Positions 7,450 to 13,353 of a stretch of DNA of 14,251 nt are shown one piece after another (position 1 is the stretch's first letter; each line of letters starts with the position of its first letter). The notes under the pieces were generated by a model. It was not told where the DNA came from, ran no database searches, and worked only from the letters and a program-made list of their open reading frames with translations. The position numbers and the translations under genes are program-made. Source of the stretch: an uncultured Oceanobacillus sp. (GTDB lineage: Bacteria > Bacillota > Bacilli > Bacillales > Amphibacillaceae); contig CALKWU010000106.1 in assembly GCA_938004015.1 (NCBI GenBank), forward strand, positions 1 to 14,251. The letters run 5' to 3'.

Positions 7450-7478
7450 ACTATACAAAGCTCCCTATACTTTGTCAA
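7450..7478 (-). promoter_or_regulatory. Sigma-A promoter of the marR-HD operon
   Basis: On the minus strand, TTGACA (7478-7473) is followed after exactly 17 bp by TATAGT (7455-7450). Predicted transcription start is near 7443, leaving a leader of about 34 bases with GAGGTG before the ATG at 7409. The -35 lies inside the palindrome at 7471-7490. Confidence 0.8.
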
Positions 7479-7490
7479 CTCGTTGACAAA
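7471..7490. promoter_or_regulatory. Palindromic operator candidate, TTTGTCAACTCGTTGACAAA
   Basis: A perfect 8-4-8 inverted repeat, typical in size for a MarR dimer site. Each arm contains one -35 hexamer TTGACA: the left arm for the minus-strand marR promoter, the right arm for the plus-strand CarD-gene promoter. Binding there would block both. That MarR is the protein that binds is inferred from position and symmetry. Confidence 0.7.
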
Positions 7491-7511
7491 TTGTTGAAAA
7501 AGTAGTACAAT
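7483..7511 (+). promoter_or_regulatory. Sigma-A promoter of the CarD-family gene
   Basis: TTGACA (7483-7488), 17-bp spacer, TACAAT (7506-7511). The predicted start is near 7518 and the leader about 40 bases, ending in GGAGG seven bases before the ATG at 7558. Confidence 0.8.
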
Positions 7512-7557
7512 TAACATGTGCTCAGTAGTTTGAGTGATAGAAAATGGAGGTTGGCAA

Positions 7558-8061
7558 ATGTTTAAAGTCGGCGATTTGATTATTTACTCCACTCATGGGG
7601 TGTGTAAAATCGATGATATTTGTGAAAAGAAGTTCCGGGATGTGACACGGGAATATTATATTCTCCACCCTTTGGATGATCCGGAGTTGACGATAAGTGT
7701 TCCGGTTGACAATGAAAAGGTCGTCATGTTGGAAATTATGGATAAAAAAGAAGCGAGAAGCATCCTGAAATCGTTTGAGGAGCCTGGAATTGAGTGGATC
7801 GACGATGCGAAACAACGGAATCGGAAATATTCGAGCTTGATCAATAAAGGTGATCGAGATGCCATTGTCAAGATTGCCAACACCCTGATGCGAAAACAAA
7901 AAGAAGCGAAAGAAAAGAAAGAGCGGATGTATGATCAAGACAAAAAAATGCTTGAACAAATTCAAAAGGTCATATTCCAAGAGCTGGCCGCTTCGCTCGA
8001 TACGACAGTGGATAAAATCATCGAACGGATCAATGAAATCATTCCGTCCAAAGTTTCCTGA
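7558..8061 (+). CDS. CarD-family RNA polymerase-binding transcription factor
   Basis: The 167-residue cytosolic protein begins with the CarD/CdnL/TRCF RNA polymerase-interacting domain (residues 1 to about 60): MFKVGDLIIYSTHGVCKIDDI, then a YYILHPLDDPELTISVPVDN segment that in the family forms the Tudor-like fold contacting the RNA polymerase beta subunit. The rest is helical and highly charged, with an R/K/E-rich stretch at about 112-135 (RKQKEAKEKKERMYDQ) and a C-terminal helix rich in I/L. CarD proteins stabilise open complexes, notably at rRNA promoters in actinobacteria; Bacillus homologues are less studied. The ATG at 7558 is chosen because GGAGG lies 7 bases upstream; an ATG at 7534 in the same frame has no ribosome site. 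It is divergent from marR with a shared palindromic promoter region, and is followed by a strong terminator, so it is a single-gene unit. Confidence 0.9.
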   Translation: MFKVGDLIIYSTHGVCKIDDICEKKFRDVTREYYILHPLDDPELTISVPVDNEKVVMLEIMDKKEARSILKSFEEPGIEWIDDAKQRNRKYSSLINKGDRDAIVKIANTLMRKQKEAKEKKERMYDQDKKMLEQIQKVIFQELAASLDTTVDKIIERINEIIPSKVS

Positions 8062-8073
8062 TATATGATGTTT

Positions 8074-8117
8074 AAAATTGACTTGGTGTTGCCGAAGCAT
8101 ACCAAGTCAATTTTTTT
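8074..8117 (+). terminator. Intrinsic terminator after the CarD-family gene
   Basis: A perfect 14-bp stem, AAAATTGACTTGGT (8074-8087) with ACCAAGTCAATTTT (8101-8114), and a 13-base loop that can add three more pairs (TGC/GCA), followed by further Ts to 8117. Confidence 0.9.
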
Positions 8118-8227
8118 GGGAAAATTAATCGTCGTTGGGGGACAGGAAAGTTGCTCTTTCTTTCTTTTCAACGAGGAAACAAGTAAAATAGCTAGTAAGC
8201 ACATTTATATTCGGAGGTACCATTGAC

Positions 8228-9277
8228 ATGGATAATGGAATAAACCAAAGAAAGACGGAACATATCAGATTATGCTTGACGGGCAATGTGGAAGGCGTCG
8301 ACAAAACGACGGGGCTGGAAGGGATCCACTTTATACATAACGCATTGCCGGAAATCAATTTCGAATCGATTACGACGGAGACGAGTTTTCTCGGGAAAAA
8401 ATTGAAAGCGCCTTTCTTGGTCAGTTCGATGACGGGCGGTTCGGAATTAGCGATTGAAATAAACCAAAATCTTGCCATTGCTGCCGAAGAAAGAGGGTGG
8501 GTGATGGCGATCGGCTCCACAAGGGCTTTTTTGGAAAGCGATCGGTATAAAGAATCGTTCCTTGTCCGGAAGCAGGCACCATCCGTACCATTGATCGTCA
8601 ATATCGGGGCAGTGCAGTTCAATTACGGTTACGGTCCGGAAGATTGTCAACGGATCATCGATAAGACCGATGCGGATTCGATCGTCCTTCATTTGAATAG
8701 TATTCAAGAAATCGTCCAAGACGAGGGCGATGTGAATTTTGAAAATCTTCTCCCTGAAATCGAACGAGTTTGCAAGACATTGGATGTCCCGGTTGGAGTG
8801 AAAGAGGTCGGTTTTGGCATTGATGGGGAAGTAGCCCAAAGATTATATGACGCAGGCATCAGTTATATTGATGTGGCGGGGGCTGGCGGAACATCTTGGA
8901 GTCAAGTGGAAAAATTACGTTCACGAAATAAATTGAAAAAAGCAGCTGCAGAAGCTTTCAATAATTGGGGTATTCCAACGAAGGACTGCATCGTTTCGGT
9001 AAGAAGTAAGCTTCCGGAAGTACCGCTCGTTGCAAGTGGCGGTATGAAGACAGGAGTGGACGCTGCGAAGGCAATTACAATCGGAGCGGACTTGATCGGT
9101 TTTGCGCGGCATTTGTTGCAAGCAGCCACCGAGTCGCCCGAAGCTGTCATGGAAACGATGGAACAAATCGAGCTGGAATTGCGGATGACGATGTTCGGAA
9201 TCGGCGTGAAAAACTTGGAGGAGTTGAAAAACACAAAACGCGTCAGCATAATGGGTACCTCACTCATGGACATGTAG
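8228..9277 (+). CDS. fni: Type 2 isopentenyl-diphosphate delta-isomerase (FMN- and NAD(P)H-dependent)
   Basis: The 349-residue TIM-barrel flavoprotein interconverts isopentenyl and dimethylallyl diphosphate, supplying the starter for isoprenoids (undecaprenyl carrier, menaquinone). Family motifs are in order: QRKTEHI near the N-terminus (7-13, substrate and FMN contacts), SSMTGG (66-71), GSTR (96-99), HLNSIQE (155-161, with the catalytic Gln160 and metal-binding Glu161), KEVGFG (192-197), GAGGTSW (218-224) and SGGMKTG (270-276, FMN phosphate). The length is typical for the family. The ATG at 8228 follows GGAGG with a 10-base gap. The gene sits alone between the terminator of the CarD gene and its own hairpin, so it should have a promoter in 8118-8227; TAAAAT at 8184-8189 is the only -10-like sequence and lacks a good -35. 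Confidence 0.96.
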   Translation: MDNGINQRKTEHIRLCLTGNVEGVDKTTGLEGIHFIHNALPEINFESITTETSFLGKKLKAPFLVSSMTGGSELAIEINQNLAIAAEERGWVMAIGSTRAFLESDRYKESFLVRKQAPSVPLIVNIGAVQFNYGYGPEDCQRIIDKTDADSIVLHLNSIQEIVQDEGDVNFENLLPEIERVCKTLDVPVGVKEVGFGIDGEVAQRLYDAGISYIDVAGAGGTSWSQVEKLRSRNKLKKAAAEAFNNWGIPTKDCIVSVRSKLPEVPLVASGGMKTGVDAAKAITIGADLIGFARHLLQAATESPEAVMETMEQIELELRMTMFGIGVKNLEELKNTKRVSIMGTSLMDM

Positions 9278-9313
9278 GGACAAATAGGGACAGACCCTGT
9301 TTGTCCCATTTTT
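9277..9313 (+). terminator. Terminator of fni built from a GGGACA-type palindrome
   Basis: GGGACAAA-T-AGGG (9277-9289) pairs with CCCT-G-TTTGTCCC (9295-9307), with one T/G wobble and an ACAGA loop, followed by ATTTTT. The stem starts on the last base of the fni stop codon. The GGGACA...TGTCCC shape resembles short palindromes that recur in Bacillales intergenic regions. Confidence 0.85.
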
Positions 9314-9348
9314 CTTGAGGCACTTCATTTCATTCTCTCATGTTGCTA

Positions 9349-9357
9349 TGATAAAAT
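9349..9357 (+). promoter_or_regulatory. Extended -10 promoter candidate for the DsbA/FrnE-like gene
   Basis: TGA-TAAAAT (TG at 9349-9350, -10 at 9352-9357) forms an extended -10, with a weak TTCATT -35 17 bp upstream. It lies between the fni terminator and the ribosome site at 9411. Confidence 0.45.
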
Positions 9358-9424
9358 AAACGCAGCTTTAAAGACTTTTTCATAAGATGGTTAACTGAAG
9401 TGCTTGAAAAAGGAGTACAACGGA

Positions 9425-10135
9425 ATGAAAATCGAAATTTGGTCCGATTTTGTTTGCCCATTTTGTTATATCGGTAAACGGAGACTGGAAAACGCATTGG
9501 CGGATTTTCCCCATAAGGACGCTGTCATGATTGAATATCGGAGTTATCAGCTTGAACCTGAAGCAGAACATGTGCCCGGGAAAGATTTCTATGAAACTTT
9601 TTCCGAATTGAAAGGAATCCCATTGCATGAAGTGAAAACGTTGAATGAACAAGTGGCTGACCAAGCAAAGTCCCTTGGCTTGGATTATCGTTTCGATACG
9701 ATGCAATATGCGAATACATTCGATGCTCATCGCTTGTTCCACTTTGCAGAGCGTTATGGAAAAGGGGAAGAGATGACGGAGCGGCTTTTCTTCGCTTATT
9801 TTACAGAATCGGAACTGTTAAGTGATAGGCAAACATTGGTGAAGCTCGCTGGCGATATCGGCTTGGATGAAGAGGAAGCAAAACGTGTGCTGGAAACGAA
9901 AAAATTTACTCAAAAAGTGAATGAAGATATCGCTGTTGCACGTCAAATCGGGGTTCAGGGAGTTCCGTTTTTTGTGTTCAATGAAAAATACGCTGTTTCC
10001 GGTGCTCAACCGACGTCCATTTTCCTGAAAGTGTTGGAAAAATTATGGGAAGAAGAAGGACCGAACGACAAACGGCATAGAGGGAAAAAAGCCAAAACAT
10101 CCTATTGCACGGATGAAGGTTGTATCGAACAATGA
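9425..10135 (+). CDS. FrnE-like DsbA-family thiol-disulfide oxidoreductase
   Basis: The 236-residue protein has a thioredoxin fold with a helical insertion. It begins MKIEIWSDFVCPFCYIGKRR, with the CPFC active site at Cys11/Cys14, and has the cis-proline loop GVQGVPFFVF with Pro181. The central helical part (about 55-165) includes FDAHRLFHFAERYGKG, typical of the FrnE branch. There is no signal peptide, so it acts in the cytosol, unlike classical DsbA. A basic linker (about 214-225) leads to a C-terminal CTDEGC, a CX4C pair (Cys228/Cys233) like that reported for Deinococcus FrnE, where the two cysteine pairs work together. The ATG at 9425 is chosen because AGGAG lies 9 bases upstream; a TTG at 9404 in frame would place that ribosome site inside the gene. 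It is a single-gene unit with its own terminator. Confidence 0.93.
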   Translation: MKIEIWSDFVCPFCYIGKRRLENALADFPHKDAVMIEYRSYQLEPEAEHVPGKDFYETFSELKGIPLHEVKTLNEQVADQAKSLGLDYRFDTMQYANTFDAHRLFHFAERYGKGEEMTERLFFAYFTESELLSDRQTLVKLAGDIGLDEEEAKRVLETKKFTQKVNEDIAVARQIGVQGVPFFVFNEKYAVSGAQPTSIFLKVLEKLWEEEGPNDKRHRGKKAKTSYCTDEGCIEQ

Positions 10136-10140
10136 TTGTC

Positions 10141-10167
10141 AATACTGCGTTGAACGCAGTATTTTTT
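10141..10167 (+). terminator. Intrinsic terminator after the DsbA/FrnE-like gene
   Basis: AATACTGCG (10141-10149) pairs perfectly with CGCAGTATT (10155-10163) around a TTGAA loop, followed by further Ts. It begins five bases after the stop codon. Confidence 0.9.
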
Positions 10168-10204
10168 ATTTGTATGAGATTTTTTCTTTTTTTCATTTCA
10201 GTAA

Positions 10205-10232
10205 TTGACTAGCTTTACAAATCTGTTATACT
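10205..10232 (+). promoter_or_regulatory. Upstream sigma-A promoter of the iron-siderophore operon
   Basis: TTGACT (10205-10210), 16-bp spacer, TATACT (10227-10232), with TGT directly before it giving an extended -10. Predicted start is near 10239, placing the first Fur box just downstream of the start. Confidence 0.65.
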
Positions 10233-10248
10233 ATAAATAGCACCTAAT

Positions 10249-10263
10249 TGATAATGAATATCA
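10249..10263 (+). promoter_or_regulatory. Fur box 1 (TGATAAT-G-AATATCA)
   Basis: This matches 13 of 14 positions of the 7-1-7 Bacillus Fur site TGATAAT-N-ATTATCA. Its position, about 10-25 bases past the predicted start of the upstream promoter, suits repression by iron-loaded Fur. Confidence 0.85.
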
Positions 10264-10287
10264 TTCTTATTTAGAGTGATTTGCAGG

Positions 10288-10302
10288 TGATAATTATTAT
10301 TG
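10288..10302 (+). promoter_or_regulatory. Fur box 2 (TGATAAT-T-ATTATTG)
   Basis: This matches 12 of 14 positions of the 7-1-7 Fur site. It overlaps the -35 (TTGACA, 10300-10305) of the second candidate promoter, where bound Fur would block RNA polymerase. Confidence 0.7.
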
Positions 10303-10329
10303 ACATAGTGAAAACGTATAAAATATAAG
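10300..10329 (+). promoter_or_regulatory. Second sigma-A promoter of the iron-siderophore operon
   Basis: TTGACA (10300-10305), 18-bp spacer, TATAAG (10324-10329). The leader would be about 55 bases. Confidence 0.5.
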
Positions 10330-10392
10330 GGATATGGAGAAACATGATCCATCTAGAACCTGGAGCTTGTTTTTCAAAGAGAAGGGCAGTCT

Positions 10393-11346
10393 ATGAAAAT
10401 ACGGTACTTACTTTTATTATTGCTTGTTTTTTCTTTCCTTTCCGTATTTATCGGTGTTTCGAATGTATCACCGCTTGATTTGTTCAATTTGACGGAAACA
10501 CAAAAGCAAGTGTTGTTGGTCAGCAGGATTCCCCGCTTGATCAGCATCATCATCGCAGGGATGAGCATGAGCATCGTCGGCTTGATCATGCAGCAACTCA
10601 GCAGGAACAGGTTTGTTTCACCTACGACTGCAGGAACGTTGGATTCTGCGAGATTAGGAATTCTCGTTTCCATGATGATTTTCACTGCGGCAAGCCCATT
10701 GCAAAAAATGCTCGTTGCTTTTGTTTTTGCTTTGCTCGGCACTTTGTTATTTATGAAAATACTGGAAAAAGTGAAATTCAAAGATGCCGTTTTCATCCCC
10801 CTCATCGGTTTGATGTTGGGGAATATCATCAGCTCGATTTCCACCTTTTTCGCTTATCAGAATGACTTGATTCAAAACATGTCATCCTGGTTGCAGGGTG
10901 ACTTTTCGATGATTATGACGGGAAATTATGAGTTGATGTTCGTTACTGTCCCCCTACTATTTATAGCATATCTCTATGCGAATAAATTTACGATTGCAGG
11001 GATGGGGGAGGATTTCTCCAAAAGCTTGGGATTGAATTACCGGCAAGTCGTCAATGTCGGTTTGATCATCAGTGCACTCGTCACGGCGTCTGTCGTGTTG
11101 GCGGTTGGAATCATTCCGTTCCTCGGGTTGATTATACCGAATATCGTCGTCATCTATCAGGGGGATCATTTAAAAAACACACTCGTGCATACGGCATTAT
11201 TAGGTGCTGTATTCGTACTGTTTTGCGATATTGTCGGCAGGGTGATCATCTATCCGTATGAAATTCCAATCAGCTTGACGGTTGGGGTGATAGGTAGTGG
11301 GATTTTCATCTACCTATTGATGAGGAGAAAGAAATATGGGTTATAA
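10393..11346 (+). CDS. yclN: Iron-siderophore ABC transporter permease, YclN-like
   Basis: The 317-residue polytopic membrane protein belongs to the FecCD/BtuC permease family. It starts with a hydrophobic segment (about 4-23) followed by the family signature around RIPRLISIIIAGMSMSIVGLIMQQLSRNRFVSPTTAGTLDS, and has about 9-10 hydrophobic helices. The cytoplasmic loop near MGEDFSKSLGLNYRQV (about 212-225) is the usual ATPase-contacting region, and GIIPFLGLIIPNIV is a strongly conserved late motif. It pairs with the next permease to form the membrane channel for a ferric siderophore. In B. subtilis the system with this gene order (YclNOPQ) imports petrobactin; I infer the same class here. A modest AAGGG ribosome site is 6 bases upstream of the ATG, and a 20-codon upstream ORF overlaps the start by ATGA. 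The operon is under two Fur boxes. Confidence 0.88.
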   Translation: MKIRYLLLLLLVFSFLSVFIGVSNVSPLDLFNLTETQKQVLLVSRIPRLISIIIAGMSMSIVGLIMQQLSRNRFVSPTTAGTLDSARLGILVSMMIFTAASPLQKMLVAFVFALLGTLLFMKILEKVKFKDAVFIPLIGLMLGNIISSISTFFAYQNDLIQNMSSWLQGDFSMIMTGNYELMFVTVPLLFIAYLYANKFTIAGMGEDFSKSLGLNYRQVVNVGLIISALVTASVVLAVGIIPFLGLIIPNIVVIYQGDHLKNTLVHTALLGAVFVLFCDIVGRVIIYPYEIPISLTVGVIGSGIFIYLLMRRKKYGL

Positions 11347-12286
11347 ATCAAAAACGATCATCCTGGCTATCGTATCCTTGTTGCTTGCACTACTGTACAT
11401 ATTTTATGATCTCACCGGCAATATCGATTACATCCTCCCGAGAAGACTCATCCGTGTGGTGGCGATCATCCTCACAGGTGGGGCGATTGCTTTTGCCACT
11501 GTCATTTTTATGACGATTACGAACAACCGGATTTTGACACCGAGTGTACTTGGATTGGATTCGCTCTACATGTTGGTTCAAACGGTCATCATTTTCTTGT
11601 TCGGTGCGAATTCAATCGTCATGATGAATAGCAGTTTGAATTATGCAATATCCATTTCAGTAATGATTTTGTTTTCGCTTGTCCTGTACCGTTTCCTATT
11701 CCAAGGGGAAGGCCAGAACATTTATTTCCTCCTTTTGATTGGGATGATCCTCGGTACATTCTTTGGAAGTTTCACCGAATTCATGCAAGTGTTGATTGAC
11801 CCAAATGAATTCGGGATGGCGCAGGACCGGATGTTCGCAAGCATCAACAACGTGAACAGAGAGCTTGTTTATATTTCCATCGTCATCATCGTCCTAGTGT
11901 TGCTTTATTTTATAAGATATTACAAATACTTGGATGTGATTGGCTTAGGAAGGGACAATGCAATCAATCTCGGCGTTCCGTTCTATCCGGTCGTGAAACG
12001 ATTGTTGGTCATCGTTGCGATTCTCATTTCGGTTGCGACGGCACTGATCGGGCCGATTACATTCCTCGGTTTGCTCGTTGTCAATGTCGCTTACGAAATG
12101 ATGCAGACATATCGGCATTTGTACATTATTTTAGGATCTGTCTTCATCAGTATCATCGCCCTTTTAGGCGGACAGTTCCTTGTGGAGAAGGTCTTTGCAT
12201 TCAGTACGCCTGTAAGTGTCATCATCAACTTTATCGGTGGAATTTATTTCATCTATCTTTTGTTAAAGGAGAATAAATCATGGTGA
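11336..12286 (+). CDS. yclO: Iron-siderophore ABC transporter permease, YclO-like
   Basis: This 316-residue second FecCD-family permease is the partner of the preceding gene. It has an N-terminal hydrophobic helix (about 7-25), then LPRRLIRVVAIILTGGAIAFATVIFMTITNNRILTPSVLGLDSLYML, which is the family signature in its YclO form. Nine to ten hydrophobic helices follow, with the ATPase-contact loop LGRDNAINLGVPFYPV (about 203-218) and GPITFLGLLVVNVAYEM. It starts 11 bases inside the end of the first permease gene, with AGGAG eight bases upstream of the ATG. The two permeases are therefore translated in a coupled way, as expected for a heterodimeric channel. It overlaps the ATPase gene by 7 bases at its 3' end. 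Confidence 0.88.
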   Translation: MGYKSKTIILAIVSLLLALLYIFYDLTGNIDYILPRRLIRVVAIILTGGAIAFATVIFMTITNNRILTPSVLGLDSLYMLVQTVIIFLFGANSIVMMNSSLNYAISISVMILFSLVLYRFLFQGEGQNIYFLLLIGMILGTFFGSFTEFMQVLIDPNEFGMAQDRMFASINNVNRELVYISIVIIVLVLLYFIRYYKYLDVIGLGRDNAINLGVPFYPVVKRLLVIVAILISVATALIGPITFLGLLVVNVAYEMMQTYRHLYIILGSVFISIIALLGGQFLVEKVFAFSTPVSVIINFIGGIYFIYLLLKENKSW

Positions 12287-13035
12287 ATTTGAAGAATGTG
12301 TTCAAGTCGTTTGGCGAGAAACCGGTTATCGAGGATGTCTCCTTGAAAATTGAAAAGGGTACCATCACGTCGTTCATCGGTCCGAATGGTGCCGGAAAAA
12401 GTACGCTCATTTCCATGATCAGTCGTTTGATTGCAAAGGATGAAGGGGATATCACGATTGATGGAAAAGATATATTCAAAACGAAAAGCAATGAACTTGC
12501 GAAAAAGATTTCGATTTTGAAACAATCGAACAACATCAATTTGAAGTTGACGGTTCGGGAACTTGTTTCCTTTGGCCGTTTCCCATACTCACAAGGAAAA
12601 TTGACAAAAGAAGACTGGGAAAAAGTGGACGAAGCGATCGCTTATTTGGAATTGGAGGAAATCCAGGATAAATATTTGGATCAGCTTTCCGGTGGGCAAC
12701 GTCAACGGGCACATATCGCCATGACGGTTGCTCAAGATACGGAATACATTTTGCTGGATGAGCCATTGAATAACCTGGATATGCGTCATGCGAATCAGAT
12801 TATGAAGACGTTGCGCCGTCTCGTGGATGAGAAGGGGAAAACAGTCGTCATCGTCATTCACGATATCAACTTTGCGTCTTGTTATTCCGACCAAATCGTA
12901 GCTTTGAAAGACGGTAAAATTGTGAAACAAGGTCGGGCGTGTGATGTGATCGACAAATGCGTCCTTCGGGAACTTTACGATATGGATATCGATATTAAAG
13001 AAATCGATAATAAGCGGATTTGTTTTTATTACTAA
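12280..13035 (+). CDS. yclP: Iron-siderophore ABC transporter ATPase, YclP-like
   Basis: The 251-residue cytosolic ATPase powers the two permeases. All ABC motifs are present: Walker A GPNGAGKST (34-42), Q-loop ILKQ (Gln82), signature LSGGQRQR (136-143), Walker B YILLDEP (156-162, catalytic Glu161), D-loop NNLD (164-167) and switch His194 (VIHD). The length matches the FecE/FepC class. The ATG at 12280 overlaps the end of yclO by 7 bases and has AGGAG eight bases upstream, so the genes are tightly co-expressed. The next operon gene, the binding protein, comes only after a 318-bp gap that contains a strong hairpin, which suggests separate control of the two parts. Confidence 0.93.
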   Translation: MVNLKNVFKSFGEKPVIEDVSLKIEKGTITSFIGPNGAGKSTLISMISRLIAKDEGDITIDGKDIFKTKSNELAKKISILKQSNNINLKLTVRELVSFGRFPYSQGKLTKEDWEKVDEAIAYLELEEIQDKYLDQLSGGQRQRAHIAMTVAQDTEYILLDEPLNNLDMRHANQIMKTLRRLVDEKGKTVVIVIHDINFASCYSDQIVALKDGKIVKQGRACDVIDKCVLRELYDMDIDIKEIDNKRICFYY

Positions 13036-13069
13036 TGGCAATATCCGACATGTGGAAGGGTATAGAAAT

Positions 13070-13121
13070 AAAAAATCCCCCCTGGCATGGCAGGCGGCAA
13101 CCTGAAAACCATGTCCAAGGG
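13070..13121 (-). terminator. Bulged 15-bp hairpin with minus-strand T-run
   Basis: On the plus strand, CCCTGGCATGGCAGG (13080-13094) is unbroken and pairs in four blocks with CCTG (13101-13104), CCATG (13109-13113), CCA (13115-13117) and GGG (13119-13121), leaving AAAA, T and A bulges on one side and a CGGCAA loop. Read on the minus strand, the stem ends in GGGGGG-A-TTTTTT, an intrinsic terminator shape, yet no minus-strand gene lies upstream. In the plus-strand mRNA it would be a stable structure after the ATPase gene. Confidence 0.55.
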
Positions 13122-13266
13122 AGACCCATTACATTAATCTTACCTTACTTTCAACGTTTGGTAAATATATTTGCTTAAATTGAATGCAAACTCCTGTTCA
13201 GAAGCAAAAACTTAGGACAAGGAGGGCAGTGTGACTTGATCTTTGTCTTCGAACGTGGAGTCGGAT

Positions 13267-13329
13267 ATGATAGAACGATTCATGCCCAAAACATGGAAGG
13301 ATATTGCTTTTAGTCCATATAAAAAATAA
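13267..13329 (+). CDS. Possible 20-residue small protein or leader peptide
   Basis: ATG at 13267 with GGAG six bases upstream and a TAA stop at 13327-13329. The peptide (MIERFMPKTWKD, then IAFSPYKK) is basic and has no hydrophobic segment or known motif that I recognise. The same frame is open back to a TGA at 13237. It ends 24 bases before the binding-protein ATG. It could be a chance ORF, a leader peptide or the tail of a decayed gene. Confidence 0.25.
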   Translation: MIERFMPKTWKDIAFSPYKK

Positions 13330-13353
13330 CTTTACAAAAGGGAGTAACAGCTT

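Larger units (their letters stand above)
13036..13353. other. 318-bp intergenic region between ATPase and binding-protein genes
   Basis: No gene of normal length fits here. It holds a bulged hairpin (13080-13121) with a T-run on the minus strand, two short inverted repeats (TTACC/GGTAA at 13140-13164 and TTTGC/GCAAA at about 13170-13190), and a possible 20-codon ORF (13267-13329). The AAGGGAG ribosome site of the next gene is at 13338-13344. I see no Fur box and no convincing plus-strand sigma-A promoter, so the binding-protein gene may depend on read-through from the operon promoters. Confidence 0.6.

Noticed and set aside
7522..8100. 192-codon minus-strand ORF opposite the CarD-family gene
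   Set aside because: The composition (rich in F, I, H) is typical of an antisense reading of a lysine/glutamate-rich gene; no start signal and it ends in the neighbouring promoter region.
13077..13121. Known riboswitch or SRP/6S-type RNA in the yclP-yclQ gap
   Set aside because: The hairpin does not contain the conserved core sequences I know for TPP, cobalamin, SAM, c-di-GMP, fluoride or SRP RNA; kept only as an unexplained structured element.
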